Shown: positions 26,768 to 34,052 of the stretch, one piece after another
Layout of the letters: the number at the start of each line of letters is the position of its first letter
Numbering within the stretch: the stretch's first letter is position 1
Assembly: GCA_963169235.1 (NCBI GenBank)
Contig: CAUJCX010000018.1
Location: 1 to 64,000, forward strand
Reading direction: 5' to 3'
Source: Actinomycetota bacterium
Lineage (GTDB): Bacteria > Actinomycetota > Thermoleophilia > Miltoncostaeales > Miltoncostaeaceae
DNA length: 64,000 nucleotides
Notes under the pieces: model-generated
Seen by the model: only the letters and a program-made list of their open reading frames with translations
What the model was told of the DNA's origin: nothing
Database searches by the model: none
Program-made: the position numbers and the translations under genes

Positions 26768-27757
26768 ATGACGCCTCCCGCCCCCTTCACCGCCGCCGAG
26801 CTTGAGGCCGCCCGCGCGCTGGTGGCACGCGACGTGCCCGTGACCCCCGCGTACCGCTGGCCACTTCTGTGCGAGGCGCTCGGCGCCGACGTGTGGGTGA
26901 AGCACGAGAACCACACCCCGGCCGGGGCGTTCAAGGTGCGCGGCGGCATCACGTACATGCACGCCCTGGTGCAACGCGAGCCGGGCGTGACCCGCGTCGT
27001 CAGCGCCACGCGCGGCAACCACGGCCAGTCCATCGCGCGTGCGGCCGTCGCGTGCGGGCTGGCGGCCACCATCGTGGTGCCCCACGGCAACAGCCCGGCC
27101 AAGAACGCCGCCATGCGCGCGTGGGGAGCCGATCTGGTGGTGCACGGGCGTGACTTCCAGGAGGCCGCCGAACACGCCGCCGACCTCGCCGCCACGCACG
27201 GATGGCACGCCGTACCCGCGTTCCATCCCGACCTGCTGCTGGGCGTCGCGACGTACGCGGCCGAGCTGCACGATCAGGTTCCCGATCTGGACGTGGTGTA
27301 CGTGCCCATCGGCATGGGCTCGGGGGCGTGCGCCAACATCGCGGTGCGCGACCTGCGGGGCCTGGCCACCCGCGTGGTGGGCGTGGTGGCGGCGGGGGCA
27401 CCTGCGTACGCGCTCTCGTTCGCGGCCGGCCACGTGGTCACCACCGAGCGGGCCGACACGTTCGTCGACGGCGTGGCCTGCCGCACGCCGCCGGCCGAGG
27501 GCGTCGCGGCGGTGGTGGCGGGCGCCGAGCGCGTCCTGCAGATCGGCGAGGACGACGCCCGCCGGGCGATGCGGCTGATGTGGGACGCCACCCACCAGAT
27601 GCCCGAGCCCGCCGGGGCCCTGGCCCTGGCCGGGGCCTGGGCCGACCGCGACGCGCTGGCGGGCCGCAACGTGGCCGTGGTGATGACGGGCGGCAACACC
27701 GACGCCGACGTGGTGCGCGACGCCCTCGCCCCCACCGGGGACGACGCCGCCACCTGA
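26768..27757 (+). CDS. threonine/serine dehydratase-like PLP enzyme
   Basis: 329 residues, fold type II PLP family. KHENHTPAGAFKVRGG (near 44-60) contains the Schiff-base lysine, ATRGNHGQS is the substrate loop, IGMGSGACAN the phosphate-binding glycine loop, and TGGNTD lies at the C terminus. It lacks the ACT regulatory domain of biosynthetic IlvA and so resembles catabolic threonine dehydratases or hydroxyaspartate/serine racemase relatives. Likely reaction: threonine or serine to the 2-oxo acid plus ammonia. Confidence 0.87.
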   Translation: MTPPAPFTAAELEAARALVARDVPVTPAYRWPLLCEALGADVWVKHENHTPAGAFKVRGGITYMHALVQREPGVTRVVSATRGNHGQSIARAAVACGLAATIVVPHGNSPAKNAAMRAWGADLVVHGRDFQEAAEHAADLAATHGWHAVPAFHPDLLLGVATYAAELHDQVPDLDVVYVPIGMGSGACANIAVRDLRGLATRVVGVVAAGAPAYALSFAAGHVVTTERADTFVDGVACRTPPAEGVAAVVAGAERVLQIGEDDARRAMRLMWDATHQMPEPAGALALAGAWADRDALAGRNVAVVMTGGNTDADVVRDALAPTGDDAAT

Positions 27758-27816
27758 GCACCGGCTTGCCGCGAGCGCGGCCGCGTGGCAGTGTCGGCGT
27801 CCTGCCTCGTCCGCTC

Positions 27817-28146
27817 GTGAAGGAGACCGACATCGCCTGGCTCGTGCTCGTGGCATCCGGGGTGCTGGAGGCGGTGTGGGCCACCGCGCTGGGTCGCAGC
27901 GAGGGGTTCTCGCGCCCGCTGCCGACGGTGGTGTTCGGCGTGGCGCTCGTGGTGAGCATGGCGGGGCTGGCGTGGGCCATGCGCACGCTGCCCATCGGCA
28001 CGTCGTATGCCGTATGGACCGGCATCGGCGCCAGCCTCACCGTCGCGTACGGCATGTCGGCGGGCACCGAGCCCGTGTCGCTGGCCAAGGTGACGCTCAT
28101 CGTGGTGCTGGTGGGATGCATCGTCGGACTGAAGCTGGTGGAGTGA
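27817..28146 (+). CDS. SMR-family exporter, SugE-like
   Basis: Small multidrug resistance protein with four membrane helices. From Ile at 27832 it has 104 residues and follows SugE closely: IAWLVLVASGVLEAVWATAL, GFSRPLPTVV, PIGTSYAVWTGIG. The membrane Glu (LEAVWA) is the drug/proton site. SugE-type members export guanidinium and quaternary ammonium ions. The conventional start is the GTG at 27817, which has no ribosome site, whereas a perfect AAGGAG (27820-27825) is 6 nt before an ATC at 27832 that aligns with the family's initiator Met. It overlaps the GNAT gene by GTGA. Confidence 0.88.
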   Translation: MKETDIAWLVLVASGVLEAVWATALGRSEGFSRPLPTVVFGVALVVSMAGLAWAMRTLPIGTSYAVWTGIGASLTVAYGMSAGTEPVSLAKVTLIVVLVGCIVGLKLVE

Positions 28147-28682
28147 GCGCCGACGACATCGTCACCGCGCGCCTGCGCCTGCGCCCGTGGCGCGCCGACG
28201 ACCGCGCGCCGTTCGCCGCGCTGAACGCCGATCCCGAGGTGATGCGGCACTTCCCCGCGACGCTCGACCGGTCGTTCAGCGACGCGCTCGCCGCCCGCCT
28301 GGCCGCGCACGTCGACCAGCACGGCTGGGGCATGTGGGCCCTGGAGGGTCCCGACGGCCGCTTCCTCGGGTTCTGCGGCGTCGCACCGGTCACGTTCACC
28401 GCGCCGTTCACACCCGCGCTGGAGCTGGCGTTCCGGCTGGCCCGCGACGCGTGGGGCCACGGCTACGCCACGGAGGCGGCCCGCGCGGCCCTCGACGCCA
28501 CGTTCGCGCGCGTCGGCGTGGACCAGGTGGTGGCGTTCACCACGCCCGGCAACGCCCGCTCGCGCGCGGTGCTGGAGCGCCTGGGCATGAGCCACGACCC
28601 GGACGACGACTTCGATCACCCCCGCCTTGCCGCGCGGCACCCGTTGCGCCGCCACGTGCTGTACCGCGCGCACCGCCCGTAG
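28143..28682 (+). CDS. GNAT-family N-acetyltransferase
   Basis: 179 residues, GTG 28143 in a GTGA overlap with the SMR gene. RimJ/RimL-type layout: TARLRLRPWRADD at the N terminus, LELAFRLARDAWGHGYATEA with the acetyl-CoA-binding RxxGxG-like loop, and TTPGNARSRAVLERLGM at the C terminus. Transfers acetyl from acetyl-CoA to an amine, often a protein N terminus or a drug; substrate unknown. Co-transcription with an SMR exporter hints at a resistance role (inference). Confidence 0.9.
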   Translation: MSADDIVTARLRLRPWRADDRAPFAALNADPEVMRHFPATLDRSFSDALAARLAAHVDQHGWGMWALEGPDGRFLGFCGVAPVTFTAPFTPALELAFRLARDAWGHGYATEAARAALDATFARVGVDQVVAFTTPGNARSRAVLERLGMSHDPDDDFDHPRLAARHPLRRHVLYRAHRP

Positions 28683-28730
28683 CGCGGCGACAGCCGAGGG
28701 ACCACGACGGCCCGGCCGGCCCGCCCGGGG

Positions 28731-29049
28731 TCAGGGCCCGGAGGGAGTGCAGACCGACATGCCCATGCCCTCGGCCACGGCCGCCATACGGCGATCGTAC
28801 GTCACCAGCCAGCGAAGATCGTCCTGACACAGCATGGCGGTGGCAACGTGGATGGCGTCGAGACTTCGAAGGCCTGGCACGGCGAGCGCCGACGCCGCCT
28901 CGAGCACCGGATCGTCGACCGCGACCACGTTCACGGCGTCCACCACCGCGCGGGCGCGCGCGTGTTCGTCGTGCGTCCCCCCTGCTGCCCCCCTCCGCCC
29001 TCACCAGCCTCACCAGCGCCGACGAATCGAGGGAGATGAGCCCTGTCAC
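28731..29049 (-). pseudogene. degenerate VapC-like PIN-domain toxin
   Basis: The GTG at 29049 overlaps the antitoxin stop (GTGA) and begins a normal PIN start, VTGLISLDSSALVRLVRAEGG, with the first catalytic Asp. The frame then leaves the PIN sequence; the C-terminal half continues in another frame (DEHARARAVVDAVNVVAVDDPVL, LRSLDAIHVATAM, LVTYDRRMAA) to the stop at 28731. Around 30-40 residues holding the second acidic position are missing between the halves. A deletion plus frameshift has inactivated it; a sequencing error could explain the shift but not the missing length. Confidence 0.7.
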
Positions 29050-29318
29050 CGCTCGTCGCGACGGAGTTCTTCCAGCGCCTGCGAAAGGCCGCGGGCGCCG
29101 CGACGGGCGGGAGGAGGTGCCAACTCGAGGAGGGACCCCCGGGCACTCGTGACCCGCCCGCTCGCGACCGCGGCGGCGTAGCCCCCAGGGGCAGGGGGCG
29201 GGACCATCAGCGCAACGGGACGCCCGCGGTCGGTCACCTGCAGGGTCTCCCCCGCCTGCACGCGGCGCAGGTAGCGGCTGGCATGCTGCCTGAGTTCCCT
29301 GATCCCGATGGACTGCAT
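29046..29318 (-). CDS. Phd/YefM-type antitoxin
   Basis: 90 residues from the ATG at 29318 (an in-frame ATG at 29327 is possible). The N-terminal MQSIGIRELRQHASRYLRRVQAGETLQVTDRGRPVALMVP pattern is the Phd/YefM dimerisation and DNA-binding fold; the C-terminal tail (LLELAPPPARRGARGLSQALEEL) would wrap the toxin. Its partner PIN toxin is broken, leaving this antitoxin without an active target here; it may still act on related toxins or as a repressor. Confidence 0.85.
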   Translation of the reverse strand: MQSIGIRELRQHASRYLRRVQAGETLQVTDRGRPVALMVPPPAPGGYAAAVASGRVTSARGSLLELAPPPARRGARGLSQALEELRRDER

Positions 29319-29384
29319 GTTGCACATGTAGCACCGACGATGGCGTGAGGCGAGGTCGACACGCGCCGTCCGCGGCGCTCCGCG

Positions 29385-30206
29385 TCAGTCGCGGATGGAC
29401 CGCTGGAACGCGACGACGGCCAGCGGTGCGCACACCACCACGATGGCGATGGCCCACACCAGCGTGTACGTCACCGGATGCGTCACCGGCCACGCCGGGT
29501 CCGGGCCGAAGTCGCCCCCGGAGTTGCCGAAGAGCTTGCGCAGCGCCTCCGAGAAGGCCGTCACCGGGTTCCACTCGGCGATGGTGCGCAGCACGCCGGG
29601 CAGCGTCCCCACCGGCACGAACGTGCTGGCCACGAACGTGATGGGGAACAGCGTGGCGAAGCCGACGCCCTGCACCGCCTCGGGGGTCGGCATCACGCTG
29701 CCCAGCAGGATCCCCACCCAGATGACCGCGAACAGGAACGCCAGCATCAGCGCGTAGCCGGCCACGGCCTCCGCGATCGACGTGTGGATGCGCCAGCCCA
29801 CGATGAGCCCGCAGACGGACATCAGGATGATGGGGATGAACCCGCGCGCCAAATGGGCCAGCGCGTGCCCGCTGAGCACCGCCGAGCGCGCCATCGGCAT
29901 GCTGCGGAAGCGGTCGATGGCGCCGTTCTTGCGGTCGGACGCCAGGCTCATGGCCACGCCGAAGCACCCGAACACGATGGTCTGGGCGAAGATGCCGCCC
30001 ATGAGGAACTCGCGGTAGTTGCCGCCGGCCACCGAGATCGCGCCGCCGAACACGTACGCGAACAGCAGCGTGAACATGATGGGCTGCAGCGTGGCGTCGG
30101 CCAGCGCCTCCGGCTGGCGGCGCATGTGGACGAAGCCGCGTTGCGCGATCACCCACATGTCGCTGAGCGCGTTGCCCCGCCGGGCGGGCGTTGCCGTGGT
30201 GGTCAT
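29385..30206 (-). CDS. ABC-2 type exporter permease, DrrB-like
   Basis: 273 residues, ATG 30206 overlapping the ATPase stop (ATGA). Six membrane helices with the ABC-2 signature region near the C-terminal half (TFVPVGTLPGVLRTIAEWNPVTAFSEALR). The N terminus ALSDMWVIAQRGFVHMRRQPEALADATLQPIMF is typical of daunorubicin-resistance DrrB proteins. With the upstream ATPase it exports an unknown hydrophobic compound or lipid. Confidence 0.92.
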   Translation of the reverse strand: MTTTATPARRGNALSDMWVIAQRGFVHMRRQPEALADATLQPIMFTLLFAYVFGGAISVAGGNYREFLMGGIFAQTIVFGCFGVAMSLASDRKNGAIDRFRSMPMARSAVLSGHALAHLARGFIPIILMSVCGLIVGWRIHTSIAEAVAGYALMLAFLFAVIWVGILLGSVMPTPEAVQGVGFATLFPITFVASTFVPVGTLPGVLRTIAEWNPVTAFSEALRKLFGNSGGDFGPDPAWPVTHPVTYTLVWAIAIVVVCAPLAVVAFQRSIRD

Positions 30207-31162
30207 GCGTCCTTCTCCTCGTCCTCGATGTGCGTGCCCGTCAGCGTGAGGAACACGTCGTCGAGCGTCGGCTGCTGCAACGCGAGCTCGTCCACCGCGA
30301 TGCCGTCGGCGCGCAGGCGCTCGGCCAGCGCCGCGACCGCGCGGGCGCCGTCGGCGGTGGGCGCGTTCACCGTGCGCCCGTCGTCGTCGTAGGTCACCTC
30401 GGTGCCGGTGACGGCCGCGACGGCGCGGGCGGCGTCCTCGCGCCGGGCGGGGTCCTCCACCGTCACGTGCAGCTGCGCCCCGCCCACCTGGCGCTTCAGC
30501 GACGTGGCGTCGCCGCGCGCGATCACCCGGCCGTGGTCGATCACCACGATGTCGTCGGCCAGGCGGTCGGCCTCGTCGAGATACTGGGTGGTGAGCAGGA
30601 TCGTCGCGCCCTCGGCCACCAGCGTGTCGAGCACGTCCCACAGCTCGTTGCGGGCGCGGGGATCGAGGCCGGTGGTGGGCTCGTCGAGGAACAGCACCTC
30701 GGGCCGCGACACCAGCGTCGCCGCCAGGTCGAGCCGCCGGCGCATGCCGCCGGAGTAGGTCTTGACCATGCGTCCGGCGGCGTCGGTCAGCGAGAACTGC
30801 TCCAGCAGCTCGTCGGCGCGGGTGTTGGCCCGCGCGCGTCCCAGGTGGTTGAGGCGCCCCACCATCACCAGGTTCTCGCGTCCGGTCAGCAGGCCGTCGA
30901 CGGTGGCGTCCTGGGCGGCGAGGCCGATGATGCCCCGCACGCCGGCGGGGTCGGCGGCGACGTCGATGCCGCCCACGGATGCCCGCCCCTCGTCGGCCAC
31001 CGTGAGCGTGGTGAGCACCCGTACCGCCGTGGTCTTGCCCGCGCCGTTCGGCCCCAGCACGCCGCACACGCTGCCGCGGGCGACGTCGAAGTCGATGCCC
31101 GCCAGCGCGACCTTGTCGCCGTAGCGCTTCACCACCCCGGCCACCTCGATGGCGTGATCCAT
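30203..31162 (-). CDS. ABC exporter ATP-binding protein, DrrA-like
   Basis: 319 residues; ATG 31162 with GGGAGG 4 nt upstream. Walker A GPNGAGKTT, Q-loop AAQDATVD, signature YSGGMRRRL, Walker B LFLDEPTTGLDP, and the H-loop position occupied by Q in TTQYLDEADR, as in DrrA proteins. The C-terminal extension (EDPARREDAARAVAAVTG...QPTLDDVFLTLTG) is the DrrA-specific tail. Divergent from a TetR gene that probably represses the pair. Confidence 0.93.
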   Translation of the reverse strand: MDHAIEVAGVVKRYGDKVALAGIDFDVARGSVCGVLGPNGAGKTTAVRVLTTLTVADEGRASVGGIDVAADPAGVRGIIGLAAQDATVDGLLTGRENLVMVGRLNHLGRARANTRADELLEQFSLTDAAGRMVKTYSGGMRRRLDLAATLVSRPEVLFLDEPTTGLDPRARNELWDVLDTLVAEGATILLTTQYLDEADRLADDIVVIDHGRVIARGDATSLKRQVGGAQLHVTVEDPARREDAARAVAAVTGTEVTYDDDGRTVNAPTADGARAVAALAERLRADGIAVDELALQQPTLDDVFLTLTGTHIEDEEKDA

Positions 31163-31213
31163 CCGGCCTCCCATCGCTCGTGTCGGCGGCGATCGTGCCA
31201 CGTCCGCCGCCTG

Positions 31214-31250
31214 ATTACAACCGTGGTAATATTTCTCTCGAGGTAACAAC
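31214..31250. promoter_or_regulatory. AT-rich divergent promoter/operator between DrrAB and TetR
   Basis: An AT-rich island in a very GC-rich region. ATTAC-N7-GTAAT (31214-31230) is an inverted repeat; GGTAA recurs 17 bp later (31242-31246) and the element TTACAAC / TAACAAC repeats 29-30 bp apart. Contains TAATAT near 31227 as a possible -10. Likely TetR operator, inferred. Confidence 0.55.
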
Positions 31251-31264
31251 GTCGGCGAGGAGCG

Positions 31265-31942
31265 ATGACCGTCACCGATCGCAGGGCCCGCAGAAAGGCC
31301 GACACCCGTCGGGCCATCGGTGCGGCGGCCCTGCCGCTGTTCCTCGAGCGTGGCTTCGACGCGGTCACGCTGGCCGATATCGCCGCCCGCGCCGACGTCG
31401 CCGTGAAGACCATCCACAACCACTTCGGCAGCAAAGAGGACATCTTCTTCGACGACGAGCCGCGCATGCTCGACAGCATCGGCCGGGCGATGGACGCACC
31501 GCGTGATGCGGGGAGGCTGGCGCTCGACCCGCTGGTGCGCCTCGTCAGCGACAACCGCATCCCGGTGGAGGGAAGCGGCTGGGCGTACCTCGACGACCCG
31601 TCCACGCGCGCCGTCACCGAGCAGTTCCTCACCGCCGTGGAGCAGTCGAAGACCCTGACGGCCCGGTGGTTCGTGATGATCGACCGCATGCGTGCGCGCA
31701 TCGAGGCGGCGCTCGCCGACGCGGGGGTCGGCGGCGACGACGACCGCCGCCTCCTGGCCGCGATGCTGACGGCGGTCATCGCCGAGTCGGGGCGCGGCGT
31801 GCGTCACGAGCTCATGGCCGGGGCCCCGGCCGAGCACGTGCGGGCCCGGGTCGCGGGCACCGTGCGCGCGGGCATGGCGCGCGTGGCGGCGGCCTTCCCC
31901 GACCTGGTGTGCCTGGGCGCCCCCACTCTGGCGCGGTCGTAG
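31265..31942 (+). CDS. TetR-family regulator of the adjacent ABC exporter
   Basis: 225 residues, ATG 31265 preceded by GAGGAG at 4 nt. Helix-turn-helix near residues 12-58 with LFLERGFDAVTLADIAARADVAVKTIHNHFGSK as the recognition pattern. The C-terminal domain (DRMRARIEAALADAGVGGDDDRRLLAAML) matches the MftR-like/TetR_C_17 style of actinobacterial regulators. Being divergent from drrA-drrB homologues, it should repress them and be released by the exported compound. Confidence 0.92.
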   Translation: MTVTDRRARRKADTRRAIGAAALPLFLERGFDAVTLADIAARADVAVKTIHNHFGSKEDIFFDDEPRMLDSIGRAMDAPRDAGRLALDPLVRLVSDNRIPVEGSGWAYLDDPSTRAVTEQFLTAVEQSKTLTARWFVMIDRMRARIEAALADAGVGGDDDRRLLAAMLTAVIAESGRGVRHELMAGAPAEHVRARVAGTVRAGMARVAAAFPDLVCLGAPTLARS

Positions 31943-31953
31943 GACCCGCGCCG

Positions 31954-33981
31954 CTACTGCGTCGGCGCCTCGGCCTCCCCGTTGCCTGACCGCCGGGCCG
32001 CGCCGGCCTCTTTCGCGGCCTTGCGCTCGGCGTTGCGCACCGAGCGCTTGCCCACCTCGCGGTCGGACGTGAGCGCCACCACGACGCAGTCCTCGGGATC
32101 GTCGGACTCCTCGGTGAACACGCTGAGTCGTCCCGCCCGGTGCGTGAACATCACGACCGCCTGCGGATAGGCGCGGCGGAAGTCGTCGAACGTGAACGCG
32201 TCGGAGATGGTGGTGCGCCGTACCACCATGCCCTGGTCGGACAGCTCGGTGAGCTCGTCGTGCGTCACCGCGGGCGCGAACGGGTAGCGGCCCACGATGT
32301 GGGGCGCGGGCGCGGTGCGCTCGTTCGACTCTCCGCCCGGGTCGTCGTCGCGGCGCAGCTGCCACGCGTTGCTGCTACCCAGGATGCGGACGAACTCACG
32401 CGCGGCCAGCGAGTTGGTGGAGTCGACGTCGGTGGCCGCGATGAACGTGCCGATGCCGCCCAGCTCGAGCCCCTCCACCGCGAACTCGCTGACGATGTTG
32501 ATGCGCACCGCCGTGAGGCCCTTCATGCGGGCGCGGGCGACGTCCTGCGGGCGGTCGCTGGCGATCATCGTGGGCACGTCCAGGGCGTCCAGTTGCTCGC
32601 ACGCATGCACCACCCACGGGCCTCCGCCGGCGAACATCACCCCCTGCGGCGACGAGCTCGCCAGGCCCAGCCGCTCGGCCAGGCGACCGACGCCCAGGCC
32701 GTACACCGCGACGGTGCAGACGATGAGGATGAACACGATGGGCACCAGCCGCTGCGCCTGATCGCCCAGCGACGCCAGTGCCGCCGCCTGTTGCTGCAGC
32801 TCGGCCGCGCGCGCCGGCACCGTCGCCCGGTCGGCCATGTCGGCGAGCGCGTCGGCGGCGTGCCGGAACTCCAGCGCGAAGATGCTGGTCACCGATGCGG
32901 CCACGATGCCGCGGGGGGCCATGAACGCCAACAGCGTGCGTTCGCGGGGCGCGGCGCTGGTGCCGTGGAGCCCCAGGAAGACGCTCACCGGCCGCACCAC
33001 CAGCATCGCCAGCGCCACCAGCCCGAGCGCCTGCGGCGCGACGTCGCGCACCTCGTCCACCCCGACGCGCCCGGCCAGCACGATGAACAGCATGCCCACC
33101 AGCAGCACCTGCAGGTGTTCCTTGAACTCCCTCACGTGGCGCAGCTCGAGGCCGGGGAGGTTGGCCAGCACGATGCCGAGCACCGTGACGGTGAGCAGGC
33201 CCGACTCGGGCGCGATCTCGTTGGAGCCCACCAGGCAGCCCAGCGCCACGCCAAGGAACAGGACGCCCTGGAGGTAGTCGGGCACCCAGTGGCGGCGCAC
33301 CACCACGCTCAGCCCCAGCGCCACGGGAACCGACAGCACGAGGGCCGTGGCGAGGGTGCGCACGAGGCTCACGGCGATGACCGCCAGCGTGTCGCCCTCG
33401 GCGACGGCGATGATCGCCTGCGCCACCAGCACGGCGAGGATGGCGCCGATGGGGTCGACGACGATGCCTTCCCAGCGCAGCAGCGACGACACGCGCCGCG
33501 TGGGGCGCATCTGCCGCAGGATGGGGTTGATGACCGTGGGCCCCGTCACCACCAGGATCGCCCCCACCAGCGCGGCCAGGCGGCCGTCGATGCCCACCAG
33601 GTACGCGGCCCCGGTCAAGAGCGCCCACGCGATCAGCGGCACCACGGTGCACAAGCGCACCACCGGCCCGCCGATGCCCCTCAGGTCGCGCAGCCGCAGG
33701 CCGAGGCTGCCCTCGAAGAGGATCACCCCGACGGCCAGGGTGACTGCGGCGAACACCATGTCGCGCCCCAGCACGTCGTCCGCCCGCTGCCACCCGCCCA
33801 GCGCGAAACCCGCCAGCAACAGCACGAGCAGCGACGGGATGCGCAGGGCCCACGCGAGCCACTGGCATCCCACCGCCAGCACGATCACGAGGCCCAGGTA
33901 GGTGGGTAGGCCCACCTCGCCGCCGCCCGCCGCGACGGCGGCCGCCAGGTGCGGCCCGAGTTGGTCGACGCCCATCAGCAC
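31954..33981 (-). CDS. NhaP-type Na+(K+)/H+ antiporter with C-terminal regulatory domain
   Basis: 675 residues from a GTG at 33981. Residues 25-430 contain about twelve membrane helices of the CPA1 family; the transport core is visible as VTGPTVINPILRQ and RWEGIVVDPIGAILAVLVAQ with the ion-binding Asp. FMAPRGIVAASVTSIFALE is also typical. The C-terminal 230 residues hold a TrkA-N-like nucleotide-binding fold (VMFAGGGPWVVHACEQLDAL, FIAATDVDSTNSLAAR) and a charged tail. It moves Na+ or K+ outward in exchange for protons. Leaderless start TAACCT-N6-GTG. Confidence 0.9.
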   Translation of the reverse strand: MLMGVDQLGPHLAAAVAAGGGEVGLPTYLGLVIVLAVGCQWLAWALRIPSLLVLLLAGFALGGWQRADDVLGRDMVFAAVTLAVGVILFEGSLGLRLRDLRGIGGPVVRLCTVVPLIAWALLTGAAYLVGIDGRLAALVGAILVVTGPTVINPILRQMRPTRRVSSLLRWEGIVVDPIGAILAVLVAQAIIAVAEGDTLAVIAVSLVRTLATALVLSVPVALGLSVVVRRHWVPDYLQGVLFLGVALGCLVGSNEIAPESGLLTVTVLGIVLANLPGLELRHVREFKEHLQVLLVGMLFIVLAGRVGVDEVRDVAPQALGLVALAMLVVRPVSVFLGLHGTSAAPRERTLLAFMAPRGIVAASVTSIFALEFRHAADALADMADRATVPARAAELQQQAAALASLGDQAQRLVPIVFILIVCTVAVYGLGVGRLAERLGLASSSPQGVMFAGGGPWVVHACEQLDALDVPTMIASDRPQDVARARMKGLTAVRINIVSEFAVEGLELGGIGTFIAATDVDSTNSLAAREFVRILGSSNAWQLRRDDDPGGESNERTAPAPHIVGRYPFAPAVTHDELTELSDQGMVVRRTTISDAFTFDDFRRAYPQAVVMFTHRAGRLSVFTEESDDPEDCVVVALTSDREVGKRSVRNAERKAAKEAGAARRSGNGEAEAPTQ

Positions 33982-33987
33982 CGCGGC

Positions 33988-33993
33988 AGGTTA
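33988..33993 (-). promoter_or_regulatory. -10 element, leaderless start of the NhaP gene
   Basis: TAACCT on the minus strand, 6 nt before the GTG at 33981. Confidence 0.55.
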
Positions 33994-34017
33994 GCCGTCC
34001 CGCCGGGGGAGTCGCGT

Positions 34018-34034
34018 GCGCCGGTTCGCGGCGC
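34018..34034 (-). terminator. GC hairpin after the nucleoside permease gene
   Basis: GCGCCG-GTTCG-CGGCGC, 19 nt past the stop at 34053 and before the NhaP promoter. No U-tract. Confidence 0.4.
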
Positions 34035-34052
34035 CCCGTGGCGGTGCGGCGG

